A stretch of DNA of 64,000 bases, taken from contig NZ_BONF01000025.1 of assembly GCF_016862575.1 (NCBI RefSeq), forward strand, positions 1 through 64,000, given 5' to 3'. The position numbers and the translations under genes were made by a program. Shown in pieces: positions 16,325 through 24,074 of this stretch. The notes below the pieces were generated by a model that saw only the letters and a program-made list of their open reading frames with translations, was not told where the DNA came from and searched no databases. The DNA comes from Catellatospora bangladeshensis (lineage in GTDB: Bacteria; Actinomycetota; Actinomycetes; Mycobacteriales; Micromonosporaceae). Position 1 is the first letter of the stretch, and the number at the start of each line of letters is the position of its first letter.

Positions 16325-17482
16325 ATGACTTCCACCCTCGTTCCCGCCGACGTGCCCGCTCCAGGGCTGCCCGGCCCCCCGCAGAACCCGTCCGGCGACG
16401 ACGCCACCCGCCTTCGCATCGCCATGGTGGCGCCGCCGTATTTCGACATCCCGCCGGCGGGATACGGCGGCATCGAGGCGGTCCTGGCCGATCTGAGCAA
16501 CGCGCTGGTCGCGGCAGGTCACCGGGTCACCCTGGTCGCCGCGGGCCGCGACGGCACCCGCGCCGACTTCCGCCCGGTGCTGCCCGCCGCCGTCCCGGAG
16601 CGGCTCGGCGAGCCCGGCCCGGAGATCATCTACGCGGCGCAGGCGCGGCGCGTGGTCGAGCAGCTGGCCGCCGAGGACGCGATCGACCTGGTACACGACC
16701 ACACGTTCGCCGGTCCGCTCAACGCCCCGGCGTACGCGAAGCTCGGGCTGCCCACCGTGGCCACCGTGCACGGCCCGGTGAACTCCGAGCTGCGCGACTA
16801 CTACCGGGCCCTGGGCGCGGACCTGCCGCTCATCGCGATCAGCAACCGGCAGCGCGCGCTGGCCCCGGAGCTGCACTGGATCGACACCGTGCACAACGGC
16901 CTCGACCCGGCCGACTGGCCGTTCCAGCTGATGAAGGGCGACTACGCGCTGTTCCTGGGCAGGTTCAGCCCGGACAAGGGCGCGCACACCGCGGTCACCG
17001 CCGCGCACGAGGCGGGGCTGCCGATCATCCTCGCCGGCAAGTGCAACGAGCCGCCCGAGCGCCGCTACTTCGCCGAGCAGGTGGAGCCGCTGCTCGGCCC
17101 CCGGGACCGCATGTTCGGCCCCGCCGACGCGACGGCCAAGCGCGAGCTGCTCGCCAACGCCCGCTGCCTGCTGTTCCCGGTGCAGTGGGAGGAGCCGTTC
17201 GGCATGGTGATGATCGAGTCGATGGTGTGCGGCACGCCGGTGGTGGCGCTGCGCGCCGGTGCGGTGCCGGAGGTGCTGGAAGACCGGGTCACGGGTCTCA
17301 TCTGCGACGACCCGGGCGAGCTGCCGCAGGCCCTGGCCGACGTCCGGGAGCTCGACCCCGCCGACTGCCGCGCCCACGTGGTGCGCAACTTCAGCGCCAA
17401 GCACATGGCGCTGGGGTACGCGCGGGCGTACCGCCGTGCGCTGACCTCGTTCGAGACGCCGCTCTACATCACCACCCCCTGA
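16325..17482 (+). CDS. GT4-family glycosyltransferase
   Basis: 385 aa, cytoplasmic GT-B enzyme. The N-terminal Rossmann half has MVAPPYFDIPPAGYGGIE (glycine-rich donor/acceptor loop). The C-terminal half has the retaining-enzyme E-x7-E pair in EEPFGMVMIESMVCGTPVV. Such enzymes transfer sugars to lipids, glycans or cell-wall precursors; the substrate cannot be told. ATG 16325 follows a GGGAG sequence. It is a single-gene unit flanked by strong terminators. Confidence 0.82.
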   Translation: MTSTLVPADVPAPGLPGPPQNPSGDDATRLRIAMVAPPYFDIPPAGYGGIEAVLADLSNALVAAGHRVTLVAAGRDGTRADFRPVLPAAVPERLGEPGPEIIYAAQARRVVEQLAAEDAIDLVHDHTFAGPLNAPAYAKLGLPTVATVHGPVNSELRDYYRALGADLPLIAISNRQRALAPELHWIDTVHNGLDPADWPFQLMKGDYALFLGRFSPDKGAHTAVTAAHEAGLPIILAGKCNEPPERRYFAEQVEPLLGPRDRMFGPADATAKRELLANARCLLFPVQWEEPFGMVMIESMVCGTPVVALRAGAVPEVLEDRVTGLICDDPGELPQALADVRELDPADCRAHVVRNFSAKHMALGYARAYRRALTSFETPLYITTP

Positions 17483-17486
17483 GCAG

Positions 17487-17524
17487 AGCTCCCACCATGC
17501 TCCTGTACCGGCATGGTGGGAGCT
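17487..17524. terminator. Bidirectional terminator between convergent genes
   Basis: A 14-bp perfect stem (17487-17500 with 17511-17524, 10-base loop) lies between the GT4 stop and the stop of the convergent DUF5997 gene. Confidence 0.75.
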
Positions 17525-17544
17525 TGCTCCGGTAAGGGAGCCGG

Positions 17545-18033
17545 TCAGCGGCCGGAGCGACCGCGGTTGGAGCTGAGCCTGGAGCTGAGCTTGGCGCCGA
17601 GCTTGTGCTTGGGCTTGGGCTTGGCGCTGGCTTTGGGGCTGGGCTTGGCGCTCGGCTCGGGTGCGTCGCGGCGGCTTTCGAGGCGGCGCTGCTCGCGCTG
17701 GGCCTCGGCGTAGGTCTCGCGCTCGCGGGTCAGCCACTCCGGCGGGTCGGCGGCCAGCGCGGCGATCTCCTCGCTGGTGAGCGCCTCGGTGACGCCCGCG
17801 CGGGCCAGGCCGCTGTTGGACACGCGCAGCCGCGCGGCCACCACGGAACGCGGGTGTGGGCCGTTGCGGCGCAGGTCGGTGAGCCACTGGGGCGGGTTCT
17901 GCTGGAGCTCGTCGAGCTCCTCGCGGGACACCATGCCCTCCTGGAACTCCCGAGGTGTGGCCGGCAGGTACACGTCCAGCTTCTGCGCCGCCGTGGCGGG
18001 CTTCATCACCTGGGGCTTCTTAGGCTTGCTCAC
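17545..18033 (-). CDS. DUF5997-like protein with basic tail
   Basis: 162 aa, function unknown. The core (~10-110) has KPATAAQKLDVYLPATP, LQQNPPQWLTDLRRNGPHPR, LRVSNSGLARAGV and DPPEWLTRER, which I recognise as the actinobacterial DUF5997 family. The last ~45 residues are Lys/Pro/Ser/Arg repeats likely to bind nucleic acid or be disordered. The GTG at 18033 follows TATCCT by 6 bases, indicating a leaderless start. It diverges from an orphan LysR-type ligand-binding protein; I recall this pairing in other actinomycetes. Confidence 0.7.
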   Translation of the reverse strand: MSKPKKPQVMKPATAAQKLDVYLPATPREFQEGMVSREELDELQQNPPQWLTDLRRNGPHPRSVVAARLRVSNSGLARAGVTEALTSEEIAALAADPPEWLTRERETYAEAQREQRRLESRRDAPEPSAKPSPKASAKPKPKHKLGAKLSSRLSSNRGRSGR

Positions 18034-18039
18034 CGCGTC

Positions 18040-18045
18040 AGGATA
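18040..18045 (-). promoter_or_regulatory. -10 element, leaderless promoter of the DUF5997 gene
   Basis: On the - strand TATCCT ends 6 bases before GTG 18033. No Shine-Dalgarno is present. Confidence 0.45.
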
Positions 18046-18122
18046 GCGGCCGCCCGATGGGCCGGACATTTCACCCGGGCCGCGGGGTGCCTCCGGTCAC
18101 CCGCCCCGAGATCGGCGGCCGG

Positions 18123-18128
18123 TACGCT
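18123..18128 (+). promoter_or_regulatory. -10 element, leaderless promoter of the LysR-like gene
   Basis: TACGCT ends 6 bases before GTG 18135. The divergent -10 elements of this pair are about 78 bp apart. Confidence 0.45.
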
Positions 18129-18134
18129 GGGGCC

Positions 18135-18890
18135 GTGCCTGCCGAGAATGACCTGCCCAACGTGTTCCGTCTGGTGGTCGTGCCCGGCGTCACCCCCGAC
18201 AAGTGGGCCCGCGTCTGGTCGGAACGGCTGCCGGACGTCTCGCTGGAGCTGGTGCCCGCCACCGCCGCCGACGCCGCCGCGCTGCTGCGCGAGCAGGCCG
18301 ACGCCGGGCTGGTCCGGCTGCCGGTGGACCCGGAGGCCTGCCACGCCATCCCGCTCTACACCGAGACCACCGTCGTCGTGGTGCACCGCGAGCACCTGCT
18401 CGCCGCCGCGGACGAGGTCACCGTCGCCGAGCTGGCCGACGAGACCGTGGTGTGGCCGCTGGACGACGTGCTCGGCTGGCCCGGCACCCCGGCGGCGCCC
18501 GCTCCCGTGGCCGAGTACCGCCCCGAGACCACGGCCGAGGCGGTCGAGCTGGTCGCGGCGAGCGTCGGCGTGCTGCTCGTGCCGCAGTCCCTGGCCCGCG
18601 CCCACCACCGCCGCGACCTCACCTACCGCGTGGTCACCGACGCCCCCACCGCCTCGATCGGGCTGGCGTGGGACCGCGACCGGCACACCGACCTGGTCGA
18701 GGAGATGATCGGCATCGTCCGCGGCCGGACCGCGAACAGCACCCGGGGTCGCGGCCCCGCCCCGGCGGACAAACCGGCGGCCGCGAAGGCTCCCGTCAAA
18801 GCCGCCGGCCGCGCCACGCCCGGCCGGGACGGTGGACGCCGCGGCGCCGCCGCCCCGCGCACCCCGGCCAAGAAGCGGCGCGGCCGCTGA
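18135..18890 (+). CDS. Orphan LysR-type substrate-binding domain protein
   Basis: 251 aa. Residues ~10-200 read like the effector-binding domain of LysR regulators: FRLVVVPGVTPDKWARVW at the start, IPLYTETTVVVVHREHLLA in the middle, then ELVAASVGVLLVPQSLARAHH. The winged-helix DNA-binding domain is missing. Instead the C-terminus is a ~60-residue Ala/Pro/Lys/Arg tail ending KKRRGR, which might bind DNA. It is divergent from the DUF5997 gene, which also ends in a basic tail. A role as a ligand sensor working with that protein is inference. Confidence 0.7.
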   Translation: MPAENDLPNVFRLVVVPGVTPDKWARVWSERLPDVSLELVPATAADAAALLREQADAGLVRLPVDPEACHAIPLYTETTVVVVHREHLLAAADEVTVAELADETVVWPLDDVLGWPGTPAAPAPVAEYRPETTAEAVELVAASVGVLLVPQSLARAHHRRDLTYRVVTDAPTASIGLAWDRDRHTDLVEEMIGIVRGRTANSTRGRGPAPADKPAAAKAPVKAAGRATPGRDGGRRGAAAPRTPAKKRRGR

Positions 18891-18897
18891 CCACGGC

Positions 18898-19989
18898 TCA
18901 GCCCCGGCCCACGCCGGTGAGCAGGTAGTCGTCGGTCTCGGTGTCCCAGCGCAGGTCCACCGCCCCGGCCGTCGCCGCGGCCTTGCAGAACTGCAGGAAG
19001 CTCCGGTAGCCGAGCTTCTTCTCGCTGAAGTCCGGCTGCACCCGGCGCAGCTGGTTCTTCAGCCCCGACAGCGCCACCGGGCCGGCGTTGCGGTCCAGGT
19101 CGGCCACGACCGAGCGGAGCAGGCCGAACGCGGTCTCCCGCTCGCCGTGCTCGGGCAGCGTCACCTCGGGGTCGCCCTTGGCGGGCCCCTCCCCCAGCTC
19201 GACGACGTTGCGCTCGGCGAGGTGGCGCAGCAGCTCACCGAACGTCCGGAAGCCGAAGTCGCCCTCGTTGAAGGTCGGGTCCTTGCGCAGCAGGGTGCGC
19301 TTGAGCGTGGACGCGCTCACCGTGCCGCCGGAGCTGCCCTGCAGGCCCGCGACGGTCTGCGCGACCAGCACCGCGAGGGCGTCCGCGTCGCGGCCCGGCC
19401 CTTCCGGAGCGGCCACCGGTTCGAGATCCTGCTCCAGCGGCGGCGGTGCGGTCTCCGGCTGGCGGGCCGCGGCCGTGGGGGTACGCCCACCGCGGCTGCG
19501 CGCTGGACGGATCTCCACGCCTTCGAGCCGGTCGTAGTAGAGGAACTCGTCGCACGCGGGCGGCAGCAGAGCCGAGGTGGAGTGTTCCACGCCGACGCCG
19601 ATGACCCGCTTGTTCAGCTCGCGGAGCTTGTGGACCAGCGGAGTGAAGTCGCTGTCGCCGGTGCCGAACACGAACGTGGAGATGTAGTCGCGCTCGAAGG
19701 CCAGCTGCAGGGCGTCGACGGCCATCTTGATGTCGGCGGCGTTCTTGCGCGAGGCGCCCATCTTCTGCGGAATGTCGATCAGCTCCACATGCGACCTGGT
19801 CAGCAGGCGCCGGTCCTCGTCGAAGTACGACCAGTCGGCGTAGGCGCGGCGCACCACGACCCGCCCGCGCTCGGCGAGCGCGTCGGTGATCGGCCTGAGG
19901 TCGAAGGTCATGCCGCCGAGATGCTCCCGCGCGCCGATGGCGAGGTTCTCGTAGTCCAGGAACAGGGCGATGCGATCCTCTTGATCCAC
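18898..19989 (-). CDS. NYN (PIN-like) RNase with two LOTUS/OST-HTH domains
   Basis: 363 aa. The NYN domain (~1-155) shows the acidic residues of the nuclease site: LFLDYENL, then KNAADIKMAVDAL, then FGTGDSDFTPLV. After a Pro/Arg linker come two similar ~70-residue segments (~205-275 and ~285-355). Their shared patterns SASTLKRTLLRKDPTFNE..GFRTFGELL and LSGLKNQLRRVQPDFSE..GYRSFLQFC fit OST-HTH/LOTUS RNA-binding domains. It probably cleaves or processes structured RNA; the target is unknown. GTG 19989 follows the -10 TAGGCT (19996-20001) by 6 bases and appears leaderless. Confidence 0.8.
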   Translation of the reverse strand: MDQEDRIALFLDYENLAIGAREHLGGMTFDLRPITDALAERGRVVVRRAYADWSYFDEDRRLLTRSHVELIDIPQKMGASRKNAADIKMAVDALQLAFERDYISTFVFGTGDSDFTPLVHKLRELNKRVIGVGVEHSTSALLPPACDEFLYYDRLEGVEIRPARSRGGRTPTAAARQPETAPPPLEQDLEPVAAPEGPGRDADALAVLVAQTVAGLQGSSGGTVSASTLKRTLLRKDPTFNEGDFGFRTFGELLRHLAERNVVELGEGPAKGDPEVTLPEHGERETAFGLLRSVVADLDRNAGPVALSGLKNQLRRVQPDFSEKKLGYRSFLQFCKAAATAGAVDLRWDTETDDYLLTGVGRG

Positions 19990-19995
19990 GCACCC

Positions 19996-20001
19996 AGCCT
20001 A
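19996..20001 (-). promoter_or_regulatory. -10 element, leaderless promoter of the NYN-LOTUS gene
   Basis: On the - strand TAGGCT is followed by 6 bases and GTG 19989, with no Shine-Dalgarno. Confidence 0.45.
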
Positions 20002-20008
20002 CCGAGGT

Positions 20009-20042
20009 GTGGCGGGCCGGGGTGGCACCCCCGGCCCGCCAC
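20009..20042 (-). terminator. Terminator of the namZ-nagZ operon
   Basis: A 14-bp perfect GC-rich stem (20009-20022 with 20029-20042, 6-base loop) begins seven bases past the namZ stop. Confidence 0.75.
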
Positions 20043-20048
20043 GGCCGG

Positions 20049-21335
20049 TCAGTAGAGCAGGTACGGGCGGCGCTGCTGCTCGAACGCGGCCAGCTCCGCC
20101 GACCAGGCGCCGACCACGTCGGCCACGTCGGCCCCGGCGTCGATCATGGTGCGCAGCCGGGTCGAGCCGGTGAGCTTGTCCACCCAGTACGGCCGGACCG
20201 GGTCGTAGGAGTCCGCGCGCCACGCGAACGCCGGGTACTTACGCGCCTCGACCAGCATCGCCACGGCGGTGCGGATCGGGTCGTACGCCGCCCGGTCGGT
20301 CACCTTGACCTCGACGCCCGCGCACAGCTTGTTGAGCAGCGGCGGGTGGTGCCCGGCGATCGTCGGCACGAAGTACGCCTCCCGGAACCGCACGCCCGGC
20401 AGCTCGCGGGCGTTGAGCCGGTCCGCCCAGTGGTGGTCGAAGTCGGTGGCCAGGCCGCCCACCAGCTCGAACGGGCGGGTGGTGCCCCGGCCCTCGCTGA
20501 TCGAGGAGACGCCCTCGAACAGGCCCGTGCCGGGGTAGACCAGCGCGGTGTCCGGGGTGGGCATGTTGGGGCTGGGCATCACCCACGGCACGTCGGTGTC
20601 GGCGGCGAACATGTCCCGCTTCCAGTGGCGGCAGGCCACCACCTCCAGGTCCACCGCGCGCCCGGCCTCGGCGGGCAGGAACACGGCGTTGAAGTAGCGC
20701 GCCAGCTCGCCGACGGTCATGCCGTGCTGCTGGATGATCTCCTTGAGGCCTACGCCCGAGGTGAACGGCGTGGTCATCATCGGGCCGTAGGCCTTGCCGC
20801 CGATCGGGTTCGGCCGGTCGAGCACGACGTACCGCCTGCCCAGCCGCGCTGCCGCGCACATCGAGACGTACATGGTCCAGATGTAGGTGTAGAAGCGGAC
20901 GCCGACGTCCTGGATGTCGAACACGACCGTGTCCACCCCGGCCCGGGTGATCAGCTCCTCCCACTTGGCCTGCGAGGCGCCGTACGCGTCGTACACCGTG
21001 ATGCCGGTGCGGGCGTCCACGCCGGTGCCCTCGCTGCCGCCGGCCTGCGCCGAGCCGCGGAAGCCGTGCTCGGGGCCGAACGCCGCGACCAGGTTCACCC
21101 GGCCGGACTCGTGGATGAGGTCGACCAGGTGGCGGTAGTCGGCGTCCACGCCGGTCGGGTTCGACACGACGCCGACCCGCTGCCCGGCGAGCAGCGCGTA
21201 GTCACCGGCGACCAGCCGGTCCAGTCCGGTCTGGACGCGGTGGGGCTTGGGCGCGGCGCCGGCGGGCAGCGCCAGCCCCGTCGCCCCGAGCGCGCCCGCC
21301 GCGGCGGCTCCGGTGAGCAGATTCCTGCGTTCCAA
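20049..21335 (-). CDS. namZ: Exo-beta-N-acetylmuramidase (DUF1343 / NamZ)
   Basis: 428 aa, exported. The N-terminus MERRNLLTG followed by an Ala/Gly-rich stretch to LPAGAA looks like a signal sequence, possibly Tat. Family landmarks are GQRVGVVSNPTGVD, FGPEHGFRGSAQAG, VFDIQDVGVRFYTYIWTM, VVLDRPNPIGG and GGLATDFDHHWADRLN. NamZ enzymes release MurNAc from the non-reducing end of muropeptide glycans, in sequence with NagZ, which is encoded 9 bases upstream in the same operon. The pair indicates peptidoglycan recycling or use of foreign cell walls. Confidence 0.88.
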   Translation of the reverse strand: MERRNLLTGAAAAGALGATGLALPAGAAPKPHRVQTGLDRLVAGDYALLAGQRVGVVSNPTGVDADYRHLVDLIHESGRVNLVAAFGPEHGFRGSAQAGGSEGTGVDARTGITVYDAYGASQAKWEELITRAGVDTVVFDIQDVGVRFYTYIWTMYVSMCAAARLGRRYVVLDRPNPIGGKAYGPMMTTPFTSGVGLKEIIQQHGMTVGELARYFNAVFLPAEAGRAVDLEVVACRHWKRDMFAADTDVPWVMPSPNMPTPDTALVYPGTGLFEGVSSISEGRGTTRPFELVGGLATDFDHHWADRLNARELPGVRFREAYFVPTIAGHHPPLLNKLCAGVEVKVTDRAAYDPIRTAVAMLVEARKYPAFAWRADSYDPVRPYWVDKLTGSTRLRTMIDAGADVADVVGAWSAELAAFEQQRRPYLLY

Positions 21336-21344
21336 GGGGTCCTC

Positions 21345-23144
21345 CTACCAGGTGATGCGGTGACCGATGGGGTAGAGCGCGGTGCCGGGGCCGCCGGCGG
21401 TGACGATGGTGACCGGCAGGCGCCCCTGCGGGGACAGCTCGCCGTGCAGCGCCCGGACCAGGGTGTCCATCGCGGCCGGGGTGTAGGTGTACGCCGCCAG
21501 GTAGGTGCTCGCGCCCGGCAGGTACGCGATGTCGTACGGGTCGCGCACCGCGACGACGACCACTGGGCGGCCGGTGGCCAGCAGCGCCGCTACCAGCCGC
21601 TGCTGGCTGGCGCGCGGATCGCCGACGGCGGTGTCCCAGGCCTTGTTGACCAGCACCACGGTGAGGTCGTGCCCGGCGGCCCGCGTGGCGGCGTTCGCGA
21701 TCGCCTGGTCGGACGGCAGCGTCGCGGGCAGCGCGGTGGCGCGGGAGCCGCGGTCGGCGAATCCCTTCGCCAGATTGCCGATCGGGTTGAAGGCGGCGTT
21801 GTTCCAGCCGGTGACCAGCACGGACCGGTCCGTCCCGGACAGCGGCAGCAGCCCGGCGTCGTTGCGTACTGCCGTCAGCGTCTGGTCGGTGACCTGGGCG
21901 ACCGCGGCCAGATGCGGGGCGGAGCCGACCAGCGCGACAGCCGCGTCGGCATCGACCGACTGCGGGCGGGCCAGGCCCTGGCGGTACTTGAGCGCCAGGA
22001 TGCGGCGCACCGACTCGTCGATGCGGCGTTCGGTCAGTTCGCCGTCGCGCACGGCCTGGAGCACCGAGCGGTAGGCCAGGTCGAGGTCCGGCGGCATGAG
22101 CAGCTGGTCCGCCCCGGCCTTCAGCGCGAGCACGGGCACGCGGGCGTCGCCGTACTTGGTCCGTACGCCGGCCATGTTGAGCGCGTCGGTGACGACGACG
22201 CCCTGGTAGCCGAGCTGCCCGCGCAGCACGCCGTCGAGGATGACCGGCGACAGGGTCGCGGGGTCGCCGGACGGGTCCAGCGCGGGCACCACGATGTGCG
22301 CGGTCATGATCGAGTCCACGCCCGCGGCGATGGCGGCCCGGAAGGCCGGGGCGTCGATCTGCTCCCACTGCTCCCGGGTGTGGTGGATGACGGGCAGGCC
22401 GGTGTGGCTGTCGGTCGCGGTGTCGCCGTGGCCGGGGAAGTGCTTGGCCACGGCGGTGACCCCGGCGTCCTGCTCGAACCCGGCGACCTGCGCTGCGGTG
22501 AGTTCGGCGACCAGCGCCGGGTCCGCGCCGAAGGAGCGCACCCCGATCACCGGGTTGGCCGGGTTGACGTTGACGTCGGCGATCGGGGCGTAGGGCTGCC
22601 GGATGCCGACGGCCGCCAGCTCACGGCCGGTGATCTCGGCGGCCAGCCGGGCGGCGGCGTCCGAGCGCGACGCGCCCAGCGCCATCGCGCCCGGGAACTG
22701 CGCGGACGGGGTGGGCATCCGCTGGACCACGCCCTGTTCCTGGTCGGTGGAGATGAGCAGCGGCACCTCGCCCTTGGCTCCCGTGCCCACGGCGGCGGTC
22801 TGCAGGCCGTTGGACAGGGTCGCGATCTGCCGCACGTTGTCGAGGTTGTGCGACCAGGCGAAGTAGACGACGCCGCCGAGGTGGTAGCGGTCGACGACCT
22901 CGGCCGGGGTCTCCACCCCGAACGCCGCCCGGTTGGCCGTGCGGTCGGCGGCGGCCGGGTTCACCGCGTCGTTGCCGTAGACGTAGGTGACGAACAGCTG
23001 GCCGACCTTCTGTTCCAGGCTCATGTGCCGCAGCGTCGAGGTCACCCAGCCGTGCTCGGCGTTCGGCGGGCGGGCCGGTTCGGCGTACCCGGCGCTGGGG
23101 AGCAGGACCGCCACGGCCGCGACGGCGGCGACTAATTTCCTCAT
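21345..23144 (-). CDS. nagZ: Secreted GH3 beta-N-acetylglucosaminidase (NagZ type)
   Basis: 599 aa. Sec signal peptide MRKLVAAVAAVAVLLPSAGYA. The GH3 N-terminal barrel has FVTYVYGNDAVN, then the NagZ loop KHFPGHGDTATDSHTGLP (~233), whose Asp-His dyad acts as acid/base. TDALNMAGVRTKYG carries the nucleophile Asp. A C-terminal GH3 domain follows (VLVTGWNNAAFNPI, VVVVAVRDPYDIAYLP). It removes GlcNAc from muropeptide ends so that NamZ can take the exposed MurNAc. It is the first gene of a two-gene operon and seems leaderless: TAACTT ends 6 bases before ATG 23144. Confidence 0.9.
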   Translation of the reverse strand: MRKLVAAVAAVAVLLPSAGYAEPARPPNAEHGWVTSTLRHMSLEQKVGQLFVTYVYGNDAVNPAAADRTANRAAFGVETPAEVVDRYHLGGVVYFAWSHNLDNVRQIATLSNGLQTAAVGTGAKGEVPLLISTDQEQGVVQRMPTPSAQFPGAMALGASRSDAAARLAAEITGRELAAVGIRQPYAPIADVNVNPANPVIGVRSFGADPALVAELTAAQVAGFEQDAGVTAVAKHFPGHGDTATDSHTGLPVIHHTREQWEQIDAPAFRAAIAAGVDSIMTAHIVVPALDPSGDPATLSPVILDGVLRGQLGYQGVVVTDALNMAGVRTKYGDARVPVLALKAGADQLLMPPDLDLAYRSVLQAVRDGELTERRIDESVRRILALKYRQGLARPQSVDADAAVALVGSAPHLAAVAQVTDQTLTAVRNDAGLLPLSGTDRSVLVTGWNNAAFNPIGNLAKGFADRGSRATALPATLPSDQAIANAATRAAGHDLTVVLVNKAWDTAVGDPRASQQRLVAALLATGRPVVVVAVRDPYDIAYLPGASTYLAAYTYTPAAMDTLVRALHGELSPQGRLPVTIVTAGGPGTALYPIGHRITW

Positions 23145-23147
23145 CGT

Positions 23148-23193
23148 TGAAAGTTAGCTACGACTCAAGGCAAGGTCAAGAAGCTAACTTTCA
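23148..23193. promoter_or_regulatory. Inverted-repeat operator spanning the nagZ promoter
   Basis: Two perfect 12-bp arms, TGAAAGTTAGCT (23148-23159) and its complement (23182-23193), bracket the promoter. On the - strand the -35 is TTGACC (23174-23179), the spacer is 17 bases and the -10 is TAACTT (23151-23156), six bases before the ATG. One arm covers the -10, the other lies just upstream of the -35. A dimeric or tetrameric repressor such as an RpiR/MurR or GntR type is plausible; no such gene is nearby. Confidence 0.6.
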
Positions 23194-23242
23194 GTAGCCG
23201 GACACGAGAAGGCCGTCTGGATCGGAGTCGCTGAAGGCCGGA

Positions 23243-24031
23243 TCAGCCGGTGCGGCGCGCCAGCCAGAGATCGGTGGTCAGCTTCTGCTCGACCACGCCG
23301 CCGTGCGCGTCGACCAGGTCGGCCAGGGCCCCGTGCAGGCGCACGCGCTGCGGCTCGGGCAGCATCCGATGTGGGGAGAACGTCGTCAGCAGGGTCAGGT
23401 AGCGGGCGGTGGGATACGGCACCACCGTGACCACCTGCTGCAGCTCGACGTCGGTGAACCACGGTGACCCGCGCAGTTCCTCAGGGCGGAACGCGCCGGG
23501 ATGGCGGTTGTTGACCGGCCGTCCGGGCTGGTCGGCGATCTCCGGCGCGTGCTCCTGATAGACCGCGTTCATCGCGGAGCGCAGATCCTCGTCGGCGAAG
23601 CCGAAGTCGTGCCCGAACACGGCGAGCACCCCGCCCGCAGCGAGCGCGTCGGCGGCCAGCCGGGTGCGCCGGGTGTGGTCGACCCAGTGCCACGCCTGCG
23701 CGCTGGCCAGCAGGTCCACGCCGCCGGCCGGGGGCGTCCAGTCCTCGAACCGGCCCACCGTCACCGACACCAGCGGGTCGCCGCCGAAGCGGCGGGACAG
23801 CACGGCGGCCATCGCCGGGTCCGGCTCGACGCAGGTCAGCGGTGCGTCGAGGGTACGCAGCAGCGCCGTGCCCTTGCCCGTGCCGGCACCCGACTCGGCC
23901 ACCGTCCGCGGTGCCCGGCCCGCGTACCCGACGATCAGGTCCAGGATCTCGGCCGGGTAACCCGGCCGCACGTCGTCGTAGTCCTCCGCGACCTCACCGA
24001 ACACCCGCTGCTGCTCCCGTGGCACAGTCAC
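23243..24031 (-). CDS. Class I SAM-dependent methyltransferase
   Basis: 262 aa, cytoplasmic. The SAM-binding motif I is VAESGAGTGKGTALL with the following acidic strand end CVEPDPAM. A later SAQAWHWVDHTRR is typical of methyltransferase type-11/25 proteins. The acceptor is unknown. The start GTG 24031 lies 6 bases after TAGGGT (24038-24043), again a leaderless arrangement. It is a single-gene unit. Confidence 0.78.
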   Translation of the reverse strand: MTVPREQQRVFGEVAEDYDDVRPGYPAEILDLIVGYAGRAPRTVAESGAGTGKGTALLRTLDAPLTCVEPDPAMAAVLSRRFGGDPLVSVTVGRFEDWTPPAGGVDLLASAQAWHWVDHTRRTRLAADALAAGGVLAVFGHDFGFADEDLRSAMNAVYQEHAPEIADQPGRPVNNRHPGAFRPEELRGSPWFTDVELQQVVTVVPYPTARYLTLLTTFSPHRMLPEPQRVRLHGALADLVDAHGGVVEQKLTTDLWLARRTG

Positions 24032-24037
24032 ACGGGA

Positions 24038-24043
24038 ACCCTA
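24038..24043 (-). promoter_or_regulatory. -10 element, leaderless promoter of the methyltransferase gene
   Basis: On the - strand TAGGGT is followed by 6 bases and GTG 24031. Confidence 0.4.
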
Positions 24044-24074
24044 CCGGCCCGGATGCGTCGGGCCGCCCGCCGCG

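Noticed and set aside
20007-23135. Open frame of ~1040 codons antisense to namZ and nagZ
   Set aside because: No domain or ribosome site is visible, and namZ and nagZ are well supported. It is the usual antisense shadow of high-GC coding DNA.
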